From positions 1,289,109 to 1,353,108 of the forward strand of contig NC_002932.3 of NCBI RefSeq assembly GCF_000006985.1: a stretch of 64,000 nt of DNA. The letters are read 5' to 3'. Positions 18,350 through 26,325 of this stretch are shown one piece after another (the first letter of the stretch is position 1; every line of letters begins with the position of its first letter). Made by a program: the position numbers and the translations under genes. A model generated the notes under the pieces. That model was not told the DNA's origin. It did no database searches and saw only the letters and a program-made list of their open reading frames with translations. Source of the stretch: Chlorobaculum tepidum TLS. GTDB lineage: Bacteria; Bacteroidota; Chlorobiia; Chlorobiales; Chlorobiaceae.

Positions 18350-20800
18350 TCACTCCACGGCGAGGCTTTCCTGAACTTTCTCGACCAGTGCCTTGAACGT
18401 GAAGGGCTTGCGGATGACGTTGACCAGCGGGTTATCCACCCCGTGACTGGCAATCACGTCCGCCGGATATCCCGACATAAAAAGCACCCTGAAGCCGGGA
18501 CTGATGGTCAAAAGCTTTGAGGCGAGATCAACCCCGTTCATCCCCGGCATAACCACATCGGTCAGAACCAAATCGATCTTGCCGCTGTTTTCTTCGGCAA
18601 TCACGATGGCTTCGGATGGAGAGTTGGCGGCATACACTTTGAATCCGGACTTTTGAAGCATGACCTGGCAAAGATTGAGAATTTCGGGTTCATCTTCGAC
18701 AACAAGAATCGTCGTCTGTTCATTGTTGCTGCTGACGGTGCCGTTGTCAGCTCCAGAAACATCATGCTTTTTATAGAGAGGCAGATAGATATGGAACGTA
18801 GTCCCGACTCCCACGTTACTTTCAAAATCGACAAACCCCCGGTTCTGTTTGACAATACCATAGACCGACGAAAGTCCGAGACCGGTACCTTTCCCCTGCG
18901 CCTTGGTGGTGAAAAACGGCTCGAAAATGTGCGATTTGTGGATATCGGCAATCCCCTGACCGGTATCGGTCACGGAAAGCATGATGAAATCCCCTGGCAA
19001 TCTGAAATCACCGCTACTATACTGTGACGGGGCGATGTTGATTCGCTTCACCTCAATAACGATTTTTCCGGTACCATTCATAGCATCACGGGCATTAAGG
19101 CAGAGATTCATCAAAATCTGATCGATCTGGGACGGATCGATGTGAAGCCGGCAGTCATCACCACATGGCCGTAATTCAATCTCAATTTTTTCTCCCGCTA
19201 CTCTTTGCAGAATCGGCAGCGAATCCTGAACTACCTCATTGATATGCACCAGTTTGGGCATAGCCGTCTGCTTTCGAGCGAATGCAAGCAACTGGCTGAT
19301 CATTTCAGCCGAACGTTCAGCCGCCCGGTAAATCTCCTGCAGATTCTCCTCAACCGATGCCTCAAGGTCATCACTCGACAGTGCCAGTTCGGCATTGCCG
19401 AGAATAACCCCAAGCATGTTGTTGAAATCATGAGCTATACCACCAGCAAGCTGACCAACAAGCTCCATCTTCTGAATTTGCAGCAGAACCGACTGATGGT
19501 TAATCTCGGCCTGCGCGGCCCGTTTCTGGAGCACAATCTCCCAGACAAGATCAGTAAGCGTACCTACCCAGTGAGCATCATTGTCGGTATAGGGCGTACG
19601 CTTGTTGCTAACCAGCAGAACGGCAACAACATTGCCGCGCTCGATGATCGGGACTGCAAGACTGCTGAATATGGCTGGATGATCAAAAGAAACGTCAGAA
19701 TGCCCCTGTTCAGGGTATCCGTTGACAATACTGGCACGACCGGATTTGACGGCATCATTAAGAAACGGCATCACATCGAAGGGAAGCTGCTCCCCGCTTC
19801 GGCTCGTCGCCCCCATCCGGTCACGAAAACTGCTCGATAAAATACAGTCAGACACGCCACCCGACTCATGAGAAAGAAAACAGATAAAGCTGGCCAGGCT
19901 GTCCGTAAGCTTTTCAGCTTTGTCGAGCATCTTTTGCATAATTTCATCGATAGACATCTTGTCGGCATACTGCAAAAGCTCGAGACGGAACTCCGTCAGC
20001 AATTCAAACCTTTTGCGCTGGGAGAGATCGCAAAGCACCCCGATCGCACCTGCGGTACGGTTGTCATGATAACGCTGAAATTTCAATTCAACGTAACACG
20101 ACGAGCCATCTTTCTTGAGAATCGTGATTTCGCCGGCCCTGCAGTTAAAATCGTTTGAAATGACATCGCTAAACATGGAAAGAGATGCGCCTCCCGGCTC
20201 AATTTCTTTGCAACATTCGGTGAATGGCCTACCTTCGCATTCCGAAAAAGAGTAACCGGTTATCTTTTCAAAAGCCGGAGAAACATATACAAGGGCACCG
20301 TCAGTATCGGTAATGAACACCGGAACATCAGCCTGTTCAAACATTGAACGGTACCGCTGTTCACCAAGCGTCATAGCCATACCCGCATTTTTCAGACGGG
20401 TAATATCAATGCCTGTTCCGGTTATGAAATAGTGCCCGGCATATTCATATCGGTTGGCCATAAGAAGAAACCAGCGAAATGCAGGCCCACCTTTGAGAAA
20501 TATCCTGACCTCAAGACTGTCCTGAACGCCCTGATCGAGAATCTTCCGCATTCGCTGCCGAACCAACGCTCTGTCTTCGGGATGGATCAGCTCAAGAAAA
20601 TCGGTCGAAGCCATCTCCGCGTCAGAAAATCCGGCGATCCGGTCCCGAAACCACGGGCTCCAGCGTACCATGCGTCCATCCGCATCCACCATGTACATGG
20701 ACTGAGGCAACACCTCATCCAGATGGGAAGTATGTCCAGAAGAAACGGATATATCCGAATTCGAAAATCCGAACATTGCGTTTGTGCTATTCTCTAACAT
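18350..20800 (-). CDS. Hybrid sensor histidine kinase: PAS-PAS-GAF-HisKA-HATPase-receiver
   Basis: About 815 residues from the ATG at 20800; a GTG at 20842 in the same frame is the alternative, and neither has a clear ribosome site. Two PAS domains (near residues 25-135 and 150-265, e.g. ITGYSFSECEGRPF) are followed by a GAF-like domain, an H-box GGIAHDFNNMLG, N-box NLCLNARDAMNGTGK, an intact F-box HIFEPFFTT, G-box GKGTGLGLSSVYGIV, and a receiver with acceptor Asp in LVLTDVVMPGMNG. No transmembrane helix is evident, so it should be cytoplasmic. It closely resembles in architecture the decayed kinase at 3513-5519 but is undamaged. The signal and partner regulator are unknown. Confidence 0.88.
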   Translation of the reverse strand: MLENSTNAMFGFSNSDISVSSGHTSHLDEVLPQSMYMVDADGRMVRWSPWFRDRIAGFSDAEMASTDFLELIHPEDRALVRQRMRKILDQGVQDSLEVRIFLKGGPAFRWFLLMANRYEYAGHYFITGTGIDITRLKNAGMAMTLGEQRYRSMFEQADVPVFITDTDGALVYVSPAFEKITGYSFSECEGRPFTECCKEIEPGGASLSMFSDVISNDFNCRAGEITILKKDGSSCYVELKFQRYHDNRTAGAIGVLCDLSQRKRFELLTEFRLELLQYADKMSIDEIMQKMLDKAEKLTDSLASFICFLSHESGGVSDCILSSSFRDRMGATSRSGEQLPFDVMPFLNDAVKSGRASIVNGYPEQGHSDVSFDHPAIFSSLAVPIIERGNVVAVLLVSNKRTPYTDNDAHWVGTLTDLVWEIVLQKRAAQAEINHQSVLLQIQKMELVGQLAGGIAHDFNNMLGVILGNAELALSSDDLEASVEENLQEIYRAAERSAEMISQLLAFARKQTAMPKLVHINEVVQDSLPILQRVAGEKIEIELRPCGDDCRLHIDPSQIDQILMNLCLNARDAMNGTGKIVIEVKRINIAPSQYSSGDFRLPGDFIMLSVTDTGQGIADIHKSHIFEPFFTTKAQGKGTGLGLSSVYGIVKQNRGFVDFESNVGVGTTFHIYLPLYKKHDVSGADNGTVSSNNEQTTILVVEDEPEILNLCQVMLQKSGFKVYAANSPSEAIVIAEENSGKIDLVLTDVVMPGMNGVDLASKLLTISPGFRVLFMSGYPADVIASHGVDNPLVNVIRKPFTFKALVEKVQESLAVE

Positions 20801-21080
20801 GAGGAAGATAATGTTTAAAGGTTTGCCGGACTCAAAATACACCTTTCATATATTGCTCACCTATACACCAGTAGCATCTTATACACAAATTTTCACTTTT
20901 TATGACGTATATTTTAAACTTACAACATTTTTGCGCATCCATAAAATTTCATACCGTTATTTTCTTCATTATTGCTTTAACGAACACGCGAAGCGTACCA
21001 ATTTTTATTTGTGAATACGGTTCCCTACCTTCATTCATCGTTATCACCACTCTATCCGTTTTTGCCACCCGCGCATCAAT

Positions 21081-22214
21081 ATGAAGTTTTCAGTTCTCTC
21101 GACAGACCGCCACTCAGCCGCGCGTTGCGGCGTGCTCTCAACCAGCCACGGCGACATTCCAACGCCGATTTTCATGCCGGTTGGTACGCGGGCGAGCGTC
21201 AAATCAGTCGAGCCGAACGAGCTGAAAGCGCTCGATGCGAAGATCATTCTGGCCAACACTTACCACCTCTATCTGAAACCCGGCAACGATATACTTTTCA
21301 AGGCTGGAGGCGTGCACCGTTTCATGAACTGGGATGGCCCGTTGTTGACCGACAGCGGCGGCTATCAGGTCTATTCGCTGACCGATCTGCGGAAAATCAG
21401 CGAAGAGGGGGTGATGTTCAAGTCGCACCTCGACGGCTCGAAACTCCACTTTACACCGGAAAACGTCGTTGATACGCAACGTATTATCGGCAGCGACATC
21501 ATGATGCCGCTTGACGAATGCCCGCCGTGGCCTGCCGAAAAGGAGTATGTGCAGAAGTCGGGCGAGCTGACGCTGCGCTGGGCCGAGCGGGCACGAAAGC
21601 ACTTCCTCTCGACCCGACCGCACTACGGCTACGAACAGTTCCAGTTCGGCATCACGCAAGGCGGCACCTTCGACGACCTGCGTGCCCACTCCAGCCGGGC
21701 GCTCGTCGATATGGATTTTGACGGCTACGCGGTCGGCGGCATGGCGGTCGGCGAACCTGCGGAGGAGATGTACCGGATGCTTGAGCTATCGCACACCATT
21801 TTGCCCGAATCGAAGCCGCGCTACCTGATGGGCGTCGGCACGCCCGCGAACATTCTCAACGCTATCGAGCGCGGCATCGACATGTTCGACTGCGTCATCC
21901 CCACGCGCGAGGGTCGCAACGGCCGCGTCTATACCCGCAAAGGGACGATCAACCTGCGTGCGGGCAAGTATGCCGACGACTTCCGTCCCATCGACGAAGG
22001 CTTCGACAACCACGTCTGCCGCAACTACAGCCGCGCCTACATCCGCCACCTGCTCAACGTGGGCGAAATTCTCGGCCTCAAGCTCTGCACCATGCAGAAC
22101 CTCTCGTTCTACCTCTGGCTCACCAGAACGGCACGCGAGCACATCGCGGCAGGCGACTTCACCGACTGGAAAGAGTCATTCCTCATGGAGTTCAACAGCA
22201 ATGACAAAAACTGA
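21081..22214 (+). CDS. tgt: Queuine tRNA-ribosyltransferase
   Basis: Tgt exchanges guanine-34 of tRNAs with GUN anticodons for the queuosine precursor preQ1. The 377-residue TIM-barrel protein shows TPIFMPVGTRASVK, the catalytic Asp in LLTDSGGYQVYSL and the substrate loop QGGTFDDLR. GGMAVGEP and the second Asp in MFDCVIPTREGRNG follow. The canonical C-terminal zinc ligands (CxCxxC) are not obvious: NHVCRNYSRAYIRHLL keeps C and H positions only partly, so zinc binding should be checked. It overlaps rimO by 14 bases. Confidence 0.95.
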   Translation: MKFSVLSTDRHSAARCGVLSTSHGDIPTPIFMPVGTRASVKSVEPNELKALDAKIILANTYHLYLKPGNDILFKAGGVHRFMNWDGPLLTDSGGYQVYSLTDLRKISEEGVMFKSHLDGSKLHFTPENVVDTQRIIGSDIMMPLDECPPWPAEKEYVQKSGELTLRWAERARKHFLSTRPHYGYEQFQFGITQGGTFDDLRAHSSRALVDMDFDGYAVGGMAVGEPAEEMYRMLELSHTILPESKPRYLMGVGTPANILNAIERGIDMFDCVIPTREGRNGRVYTRKGTINLRAGKYADDFRPIDEGFDNHVCRNYSRAYIRHLLNVGEILGLKLCTMQNLSFYLWLTRTAREHIAAGDFTDWKESFLMEFNSNDKN

Positions 22215-23505
22215 CGAACGCAAACCGGCAATCTTCCTGCTCAGCCTCGGCTGCTCGAAGAACACGGTCGATAGTGAGCGACTCACCGCGCAGGCGGTCG
22301 CCTCCGGCCTGACCTTTACTGACAATGTTGACGAAGCGGACATCATCCTCATCAACACCTGTGGTTTCATCAAGGATGCCAAACAGGAGTCGATCGACGA
22401 AACACTCGCCGCTATCGGCAAGAAGGAGGAGGGGGTCGTCCGCGAAGTCTATGTGATGGGGTGCCTGGTGGAACTCTACCGCAAGGAACTCGCCGAAGAG
22501 ATGCCGGAAATCGACGGTCTCTTTGGCACCCGCGAACTTCCGGAAGTGCTGGCAGCCATTGGCGCAAAGTACCGCGAGGAGCTGTTCGACCGGCGCGAAC
22601 TGCTCACGCCGCCGCACTACGCTTTCCTGAAAATCGCCGAAGGGTGCAACCGCCGCTGCTCCTTCTGCTCGATCCCGAAAATCCGAGGCCCCTACGTCAG
22701 CCAGCCCATCGAGCAGCTTCTGCGCGAAGCCGCGCTGCTCCAGCAGCAGGGCGTCAAGGAGCTGAACCTCATCGCACAAGACATCAGCGTGTACGGCTAC
22801 GACCTCTACGGCAAGTCCGCGCTCAACGACCTCACGCTGCGCCTCTCCGACATGGGCTTCAACTGGATCCGCCTGCTCTACGCCTACCCGCTCAACTTCC
22901 CGCTGGAGGTGATCAGCACCATGCGCGAACGTCCGAACGTCTGCAACTACATCGATATGCCGCTGCAGCACATCAACGACCGCATCTTGAAATCGATGCA
23001 GCGCGGCATTGGGCGCAAGGCCACCGAACAGCTCATCGACGACATCCGCCAGAAGAACCCCGACATCCGCCTCCGCACCACCATGATCGCCGGCTACCCC
23101 GGCGAAACCCGCGCAGAGTTTGAGGAACTGCTCGACTTCATCCGACAGACGCGCTTCGACCGCCTCGGCTGCTTCCCCTACCGCCACGAAGAGCACGCCT
23201 CTGCCTACGCGCTTGAAGACACGGTCAGCGACGAGGAAAAGGAGAAACGAGTCGGCGAACTGATGGAACTCCAGGAAGGAATTTCGGCCAGCCTCAACCG
23301 CAAACTCGAAGGCCAGACGCTGAAAGTACTCATCGACCGGATTGAGGAAAGCGTCGCCTACGCAAGGACAGAATACGACGCCCCCGAAGTCGATAACGAC
23401 GTGATTATCGAGATTGGAGATGAAGCTGTGGAAGAAGGCGATTTCCGACAGGTGATGATCGAGGATTCAACGGCGTATGAGTTGTTTGGGAGAATTAGCG
23501 GGTAG
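22201..23505 (+). CDS. rimO: Ribosomal protein S12 methylthiotransferase
   Basis: RimO is a radical-SAM enzyme that methylthiolates the conserved aspartate of ribosomal protein S12. The 434-residue product has the N-terminal UPF0004 domain (LLSLGCSKNTVDSE, INTCGFIKDAKQES, VMGCLVELY supplying cluster cysteines), the radical SAM motif CNRRCSFCSIP and a C-terminal TRAM-like domain. The ATG at 22201 lies inside the end of tgt, so translation is probably coupled. An open frame reaching further upstream is tgt in another frame. Confidence 0.95.
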   Translation: MTKTDERKPAIFLLSLGCSKNTVDSERLTAQAVASGLTFTDNVDEADIILINTCGFIKDAKQESIDETLAAIGKKEEGVVREVYVMGCLVELYRKELAEEMPEIDGLFGTRELPEVLAAIGAKYREELFDRRELLTPPHYAFLKIAEGCNRRCSFCSIPKIRGPYVSQPIEQLLREAALLQQQGVKELNLIAQDISVYGYDLYGKSALNDLTLRLSDMGFNWIRLLYAYPLNFPLEVISTMRERPNVCNYIDMPLQHINDRILKSMQRGIGRKATEQLIDDIRQKNPDIRLRTTMIAGYPGETRAEFEELLDFIRQTRFDRLGCFPYRHEEHASAYALEDTVSDEEKEKRVGELMELQEGISASLNRKLEGQTLKVLIDRIEESVAYARTEYDAPEVDNDVIIEIGDEAVEEGDFRQVMIEDSTAYELFGRISG

Positions 23506-23568
23506 AAATGAAAGTAAATCGCGCTGAAAGCTCATGCCGAATCTTTCAGTGCGGGTTACAGCATACGG

Positions 23569-24537
23569 TCAAGCCTCTGGTTCAATCTTCAGTTTCTCTC
23601 TGATATACTTTCGAATGTCTTTGACGATCTCATCAAACTCTGCCCGGTGAATCCGTTTGGACTCGAAGTCTATTTTCACGTCCTGAAGAAATTTCTCGAA
23701 ATCCGTGTTTTGTTCGCAGAGCTTGTTTATCGTTTCCCAGTCAAGAATATCCCGAACCCTTGCTGGATAGAGGATACTGGAGCTGTCGATGTCTATCGGA
23801 TCAAGATGAATGATGCCGATTCCGAACGATGAAGCAAGTCGTTCAAGTTCAGCGAGAAACTCATCATCTTGGAGTATCTCAGCAGCGACAAGATAGCCTT
23901 CATGTGCCCACGACGAGTTAGATACAGCCTGGAAGTATGCCTCTCTGTAGTTAGCCTTCGTAAGGCTCTTTTTCACCTCAAACGAGAAAAGCTTCAGAGA
24001 GTTGTTGTCAGAAAGGCGGTTGAATTCAATTACATCAGGACGCCAGTCGTCCAAAGGCAGATAGAATCCAACAATATCTGGATGAATCCACTCATTGTAA
24101 CCGGATCTCTGCGATCTTTCATGAAAGATGGTCTTTGTAAAGATCGAGCGCCCACGGTTAAAACTCGGATTTGCATAAGCGAAGTAAGTAAGCAGTGGAT
24201 GAATATCACGTTCGTGATACGCTGTCTTCTTTTCCTTCTTCTTAGATTCCTCTTTCTCAATCTTGGCAACTGCATCCGATGCTAATTCAGCCGCCCGATC
24301 TTTGAGAAAAAAGCGGGCAGGTCTTTTCCCGACTTTCATGAATCGGGAGTCTTCGTTGTCTCGAACTTCAACATACAGTTGCGCCCCAAGACTCTGCCAC
24401 GGAGTCTTACCTGATGTCTTGATTTTGTCTGTAAGGCCATTCTCCTTTCCGGCCTGCCAAACCTCCTGATAAGTCAAAGGCTGGGTTGCCACTTTGAGAA
24501 CATCATAGGCAAGGTCAAGAAAAGAGTAAACGGCCAT
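23569..24537 (-). CDS. HARE-HTH domain protein with nuclease-like C-terminal domain (COG2958-type)
   Basis: The 322-residue protein starts with a HARE-HTH winged helix (residues 1-80: SFLDLAYDVLKVA, PLTYQEVWQAG, TPWQSLGAQLYVEVRD), a domain found fused to restriction enzymes. After a Lys/Glu-rich linker comes a domain with PDVIEFNR, then LFSFEVKKSLTKANYREAYFQAV. This spacing of an acidic residue followed by ExK resembles a PD-(D/E)xK nuclease core. No methyltransferase is adjacent. The DNA is visibly less GC-rich than its neighbours, suggesting acquisition by transfer. Function is inferred only; a defence or repair role is plausible. Confidence 0.7.
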   Translation of the reverse strand: MAVYSFLDLAYDVLKVATQPLTYQEVWQAGKENGLTDKIKTSGKTPWQSLGAQLYVEVRDNEDSRFMKVGKRPARFFLKDRAAELASDAVAKIEKEESKKKEKKTAYHERDIHPLLTYFAYANPSFNRGRSIFTKTIFHERSQRSGYNEWIHPDIVGFYLPLDDWRPDVIEFNRLSDNNSLKLFSFEVKKSLTKANYREAYFQAVSNSSWAHEGYLVAAEILQDDEFLAELERLASSFGIGIIHLDPIDIDSSSILYPARVRDILDWETINKLCEQNTDFEKFLQDVKIDFESKRIHRAEFDEIVKDIRKYIREKLKIEPEA

Positions 24538-24672
24538 ATCTCGCCTCCATCGTTAAGCTTATCGTTGTGCAAAAAATATATCGATCAAAAACAGGTAAGC
24601 CAAAACACCATTTTATATCGATTTTAAACTCCATTTCCACACATTCATCGCTGAACTGCCGCTTCGCTTACC

Positions 24673-25188
24673 CTACCACCGCATCATCGGCAGCGGATCT
24701 TTCGGATGCGTTTTCATCCGCTCAAAGCTCAGGCGGGCGAGCGTAGCATGGAATCCGGCATTGGGATAGCGACGTTGGATTTCGCGGATGTAGCTACGGT
24801 TGAGCTCGAAGTTGCGGGCGCCGAGGGTGACGTCGATCCAGTCGGCTTTGCGGAACGGCTCGACAAGCCAGCCGGGCTTGCAACTCCACGGGGTGACCTT
24901 GTGGTGCTGTTCGATCATCGCTTTGATCTCATCCGTCCACTCGGCCTTGCTCGTCGAAGCGAGATAAGCACTGGCGAGCCGCTTGGAGGGTTCAAGATAG
25001 TCGAAGGTATTGTCCGTCCAGATGCCGAGGTCGTGAAACGCAGCGGCGATAGCGATTTTCTCGCGGCTCTCCCCTTCCGCTCCGGCAAGCGTGCAGGCAA
25101 AGATGAACACCCGGCGGCAATGGTTGCGGTAGCCTTCAAAATCACGCCCGATCGCTCCCAGCCAGGGATCGACCAGCGCATCGACCAT
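24673..25188 (-). CDS. HD-domain phosphohydrolase family protein
   Basis: I chose the ATG at 25188 because AGAGG lies 6 bases upstream; the open frame extends to 25359 but without a good start. The 171-residue product has the HD metal motif in AAAFHDLGIWTD, an upstream His in NHCRRVFIFA, and a later histidine pair in MIEQHHKVTPW. HD proteins hydrolyse phosphate esters, often nucleotides. The substrate is unknown. It is divergent from the 4-helix membrane protein across roughly 185 bases. Confidence 0.75.
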   Translation of the reverse strand: MVDALVDPWLGAIGRDFEGYRNHCRRVFIFACTLAGAEGESREKIAIAAAFHDLGIWTDNTFDYLEPSKRLASAYLASTSKAEWTDEIKAMIEQHHKVTPWSCKPGWLVEPFRKADWIDVTLGARNFELNRSYIREIQRRYPNAGFHATLARLSFERMKTHPKDPLPMMRW

Positions 25189-25373
25189 TGACACCTCTGC
25201 AGGTTTGGCTTGCATCATCATATTTTTAATTTTCACGAAACAGGCTAAACCTTTTGGCGGCAAATCATGCACACCCTTTTGTATATTCCCCGAATCGTTA
25301 AAAAAATAAACTTTTCCGGACATTCCGAAGCAACGGATTACCTCTGAATGACCAATCAACCATTGAGGCGCTC

Positions 25374-26285
25374 ATGATGAACAGGGACGAAAAAGAAGCG
25401 AGCAAAAGCATAGGATTGGCATGGGCGGCGAGCCTTGTGGTGACAGCACTGATCACGCTGCTGGCTTCGTTCTGGCTCCAGAGCGCGTCGATCATCAACG
25501 GCGGCTCCACCGGGTCCCAGAAGCAGGCGCTTCTGGCGAATATGCGGATGAACATCGCACGTTCCGCTGAAAAGGAGAAAAGCGCCGTCCTGACTACAAG
25601 CGACGAGGAATCGGCAAGGTTCGCCGAGGAGTCGAAAGCTGCGACCCGGGAGGTCAATCGTGACCTGAAAACACTTGAAGCGATCATCGCCAAAAGCGGC
25701 TCCGCAAAAGAGAAGGAGCTGGTCGCCAGATTTGGCAAATCGTGGGCAGAAGTTCAGCAGATCAACGCCGGGCTGCTCGAATCAGCCCCGCAACACACCA
25801 ATGACAAGGCGCTTGAACTCTCAAACTCGATCGGCGCGGATCTGATGCATAAAATCGACGACAATCTCACCAAACTGACGGCAAAGGTCACTCCGCCTGC
25901 CAGAAAAGCGCAGATGGACAAGATCGCCGGAGATGCCCGCATCGCCATACGCAACATCGCACTGCTCCAGTCGCGCCATATCGATGCCATGGCTGACGCC
26001 GACAAGAAAAAGTTCGAATCCTCGATGCAGGCTGAACAGACAAAAGTCAGCTCCGCCCTGAAAGCACTCGACAAAATGACCAGCAAACAAAGCCGTCCCT
26101 ACATCCGGGAAGCCAAAACCGACTTCAGCGAGTTCATGCGCGTCAACAGCGAAATCGTGCGTCTCTCGACACTGAACACCAACAGAAGCACCGCAGCCCT
26201 GTCGCTTGGCGACAAGCGCAAAGCCGATGCCGGGTGCGACCGCGCACTCGAAGCGTTACAGAAGCTCGCCAACGGAAAGCCGTAA
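25374..26285 (+). CDS. Membrane-anchored 4-helix-bundle protein (chemoreceptor sensor domain-like), no signalling domain
   Basis: The 303-residue protein has one N-terminal transmembrane anchor (about residues 16-40, IGLAWAASLVVTALITLLAS). The rest is long, Ala/Lys/Glu-rich helices reminiscent of the periplasmic four-helix bundles of chemoreceptors and kinases. It ends without HAMP, kinase or methyl-accepting region and without a second membrane segment. GAGG lies upstream of the ATG. Function unknown. It is followed 40 bases later by recD2 but a functional link is not evident. Confidence 0.6.
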   Translation: MMNRDEKEASKSIGLAWAASLVVTALITLLASFWLQSASIINGGSTGSQKQALLANMRMNIARSAEKEKSAVLTTSDEESARFAEESKAATREVNRDLKTLEAIIAKSGSAKEKELVARFGKSWAEVQQINAGLLESAPQHTNDKALELSNSIGADLMHKIDDNLTKLTAKVTPPARKAQMDKIAGDARIAIRNIALLQSRHIDAMADADKKKFESSMQAEQTKVSSALKALDKMTSKQSRPYIREAKTDFSEFMRVNSEIVRLSTLNTNRSTAALSLGDKRKADAGCDRALEALQKLANGKP

Positions 26286-26325
26286 AGCCCGGCTCCGTTC
26301 GTCCTCCACAACAGCCACCCGAATC

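Noticed and set aside
22192-23196. 334-codon open frame antisense to rimO
   Set aside because: Shadow frame; the sense strand encodes the radical SAM enzyme without gaps.
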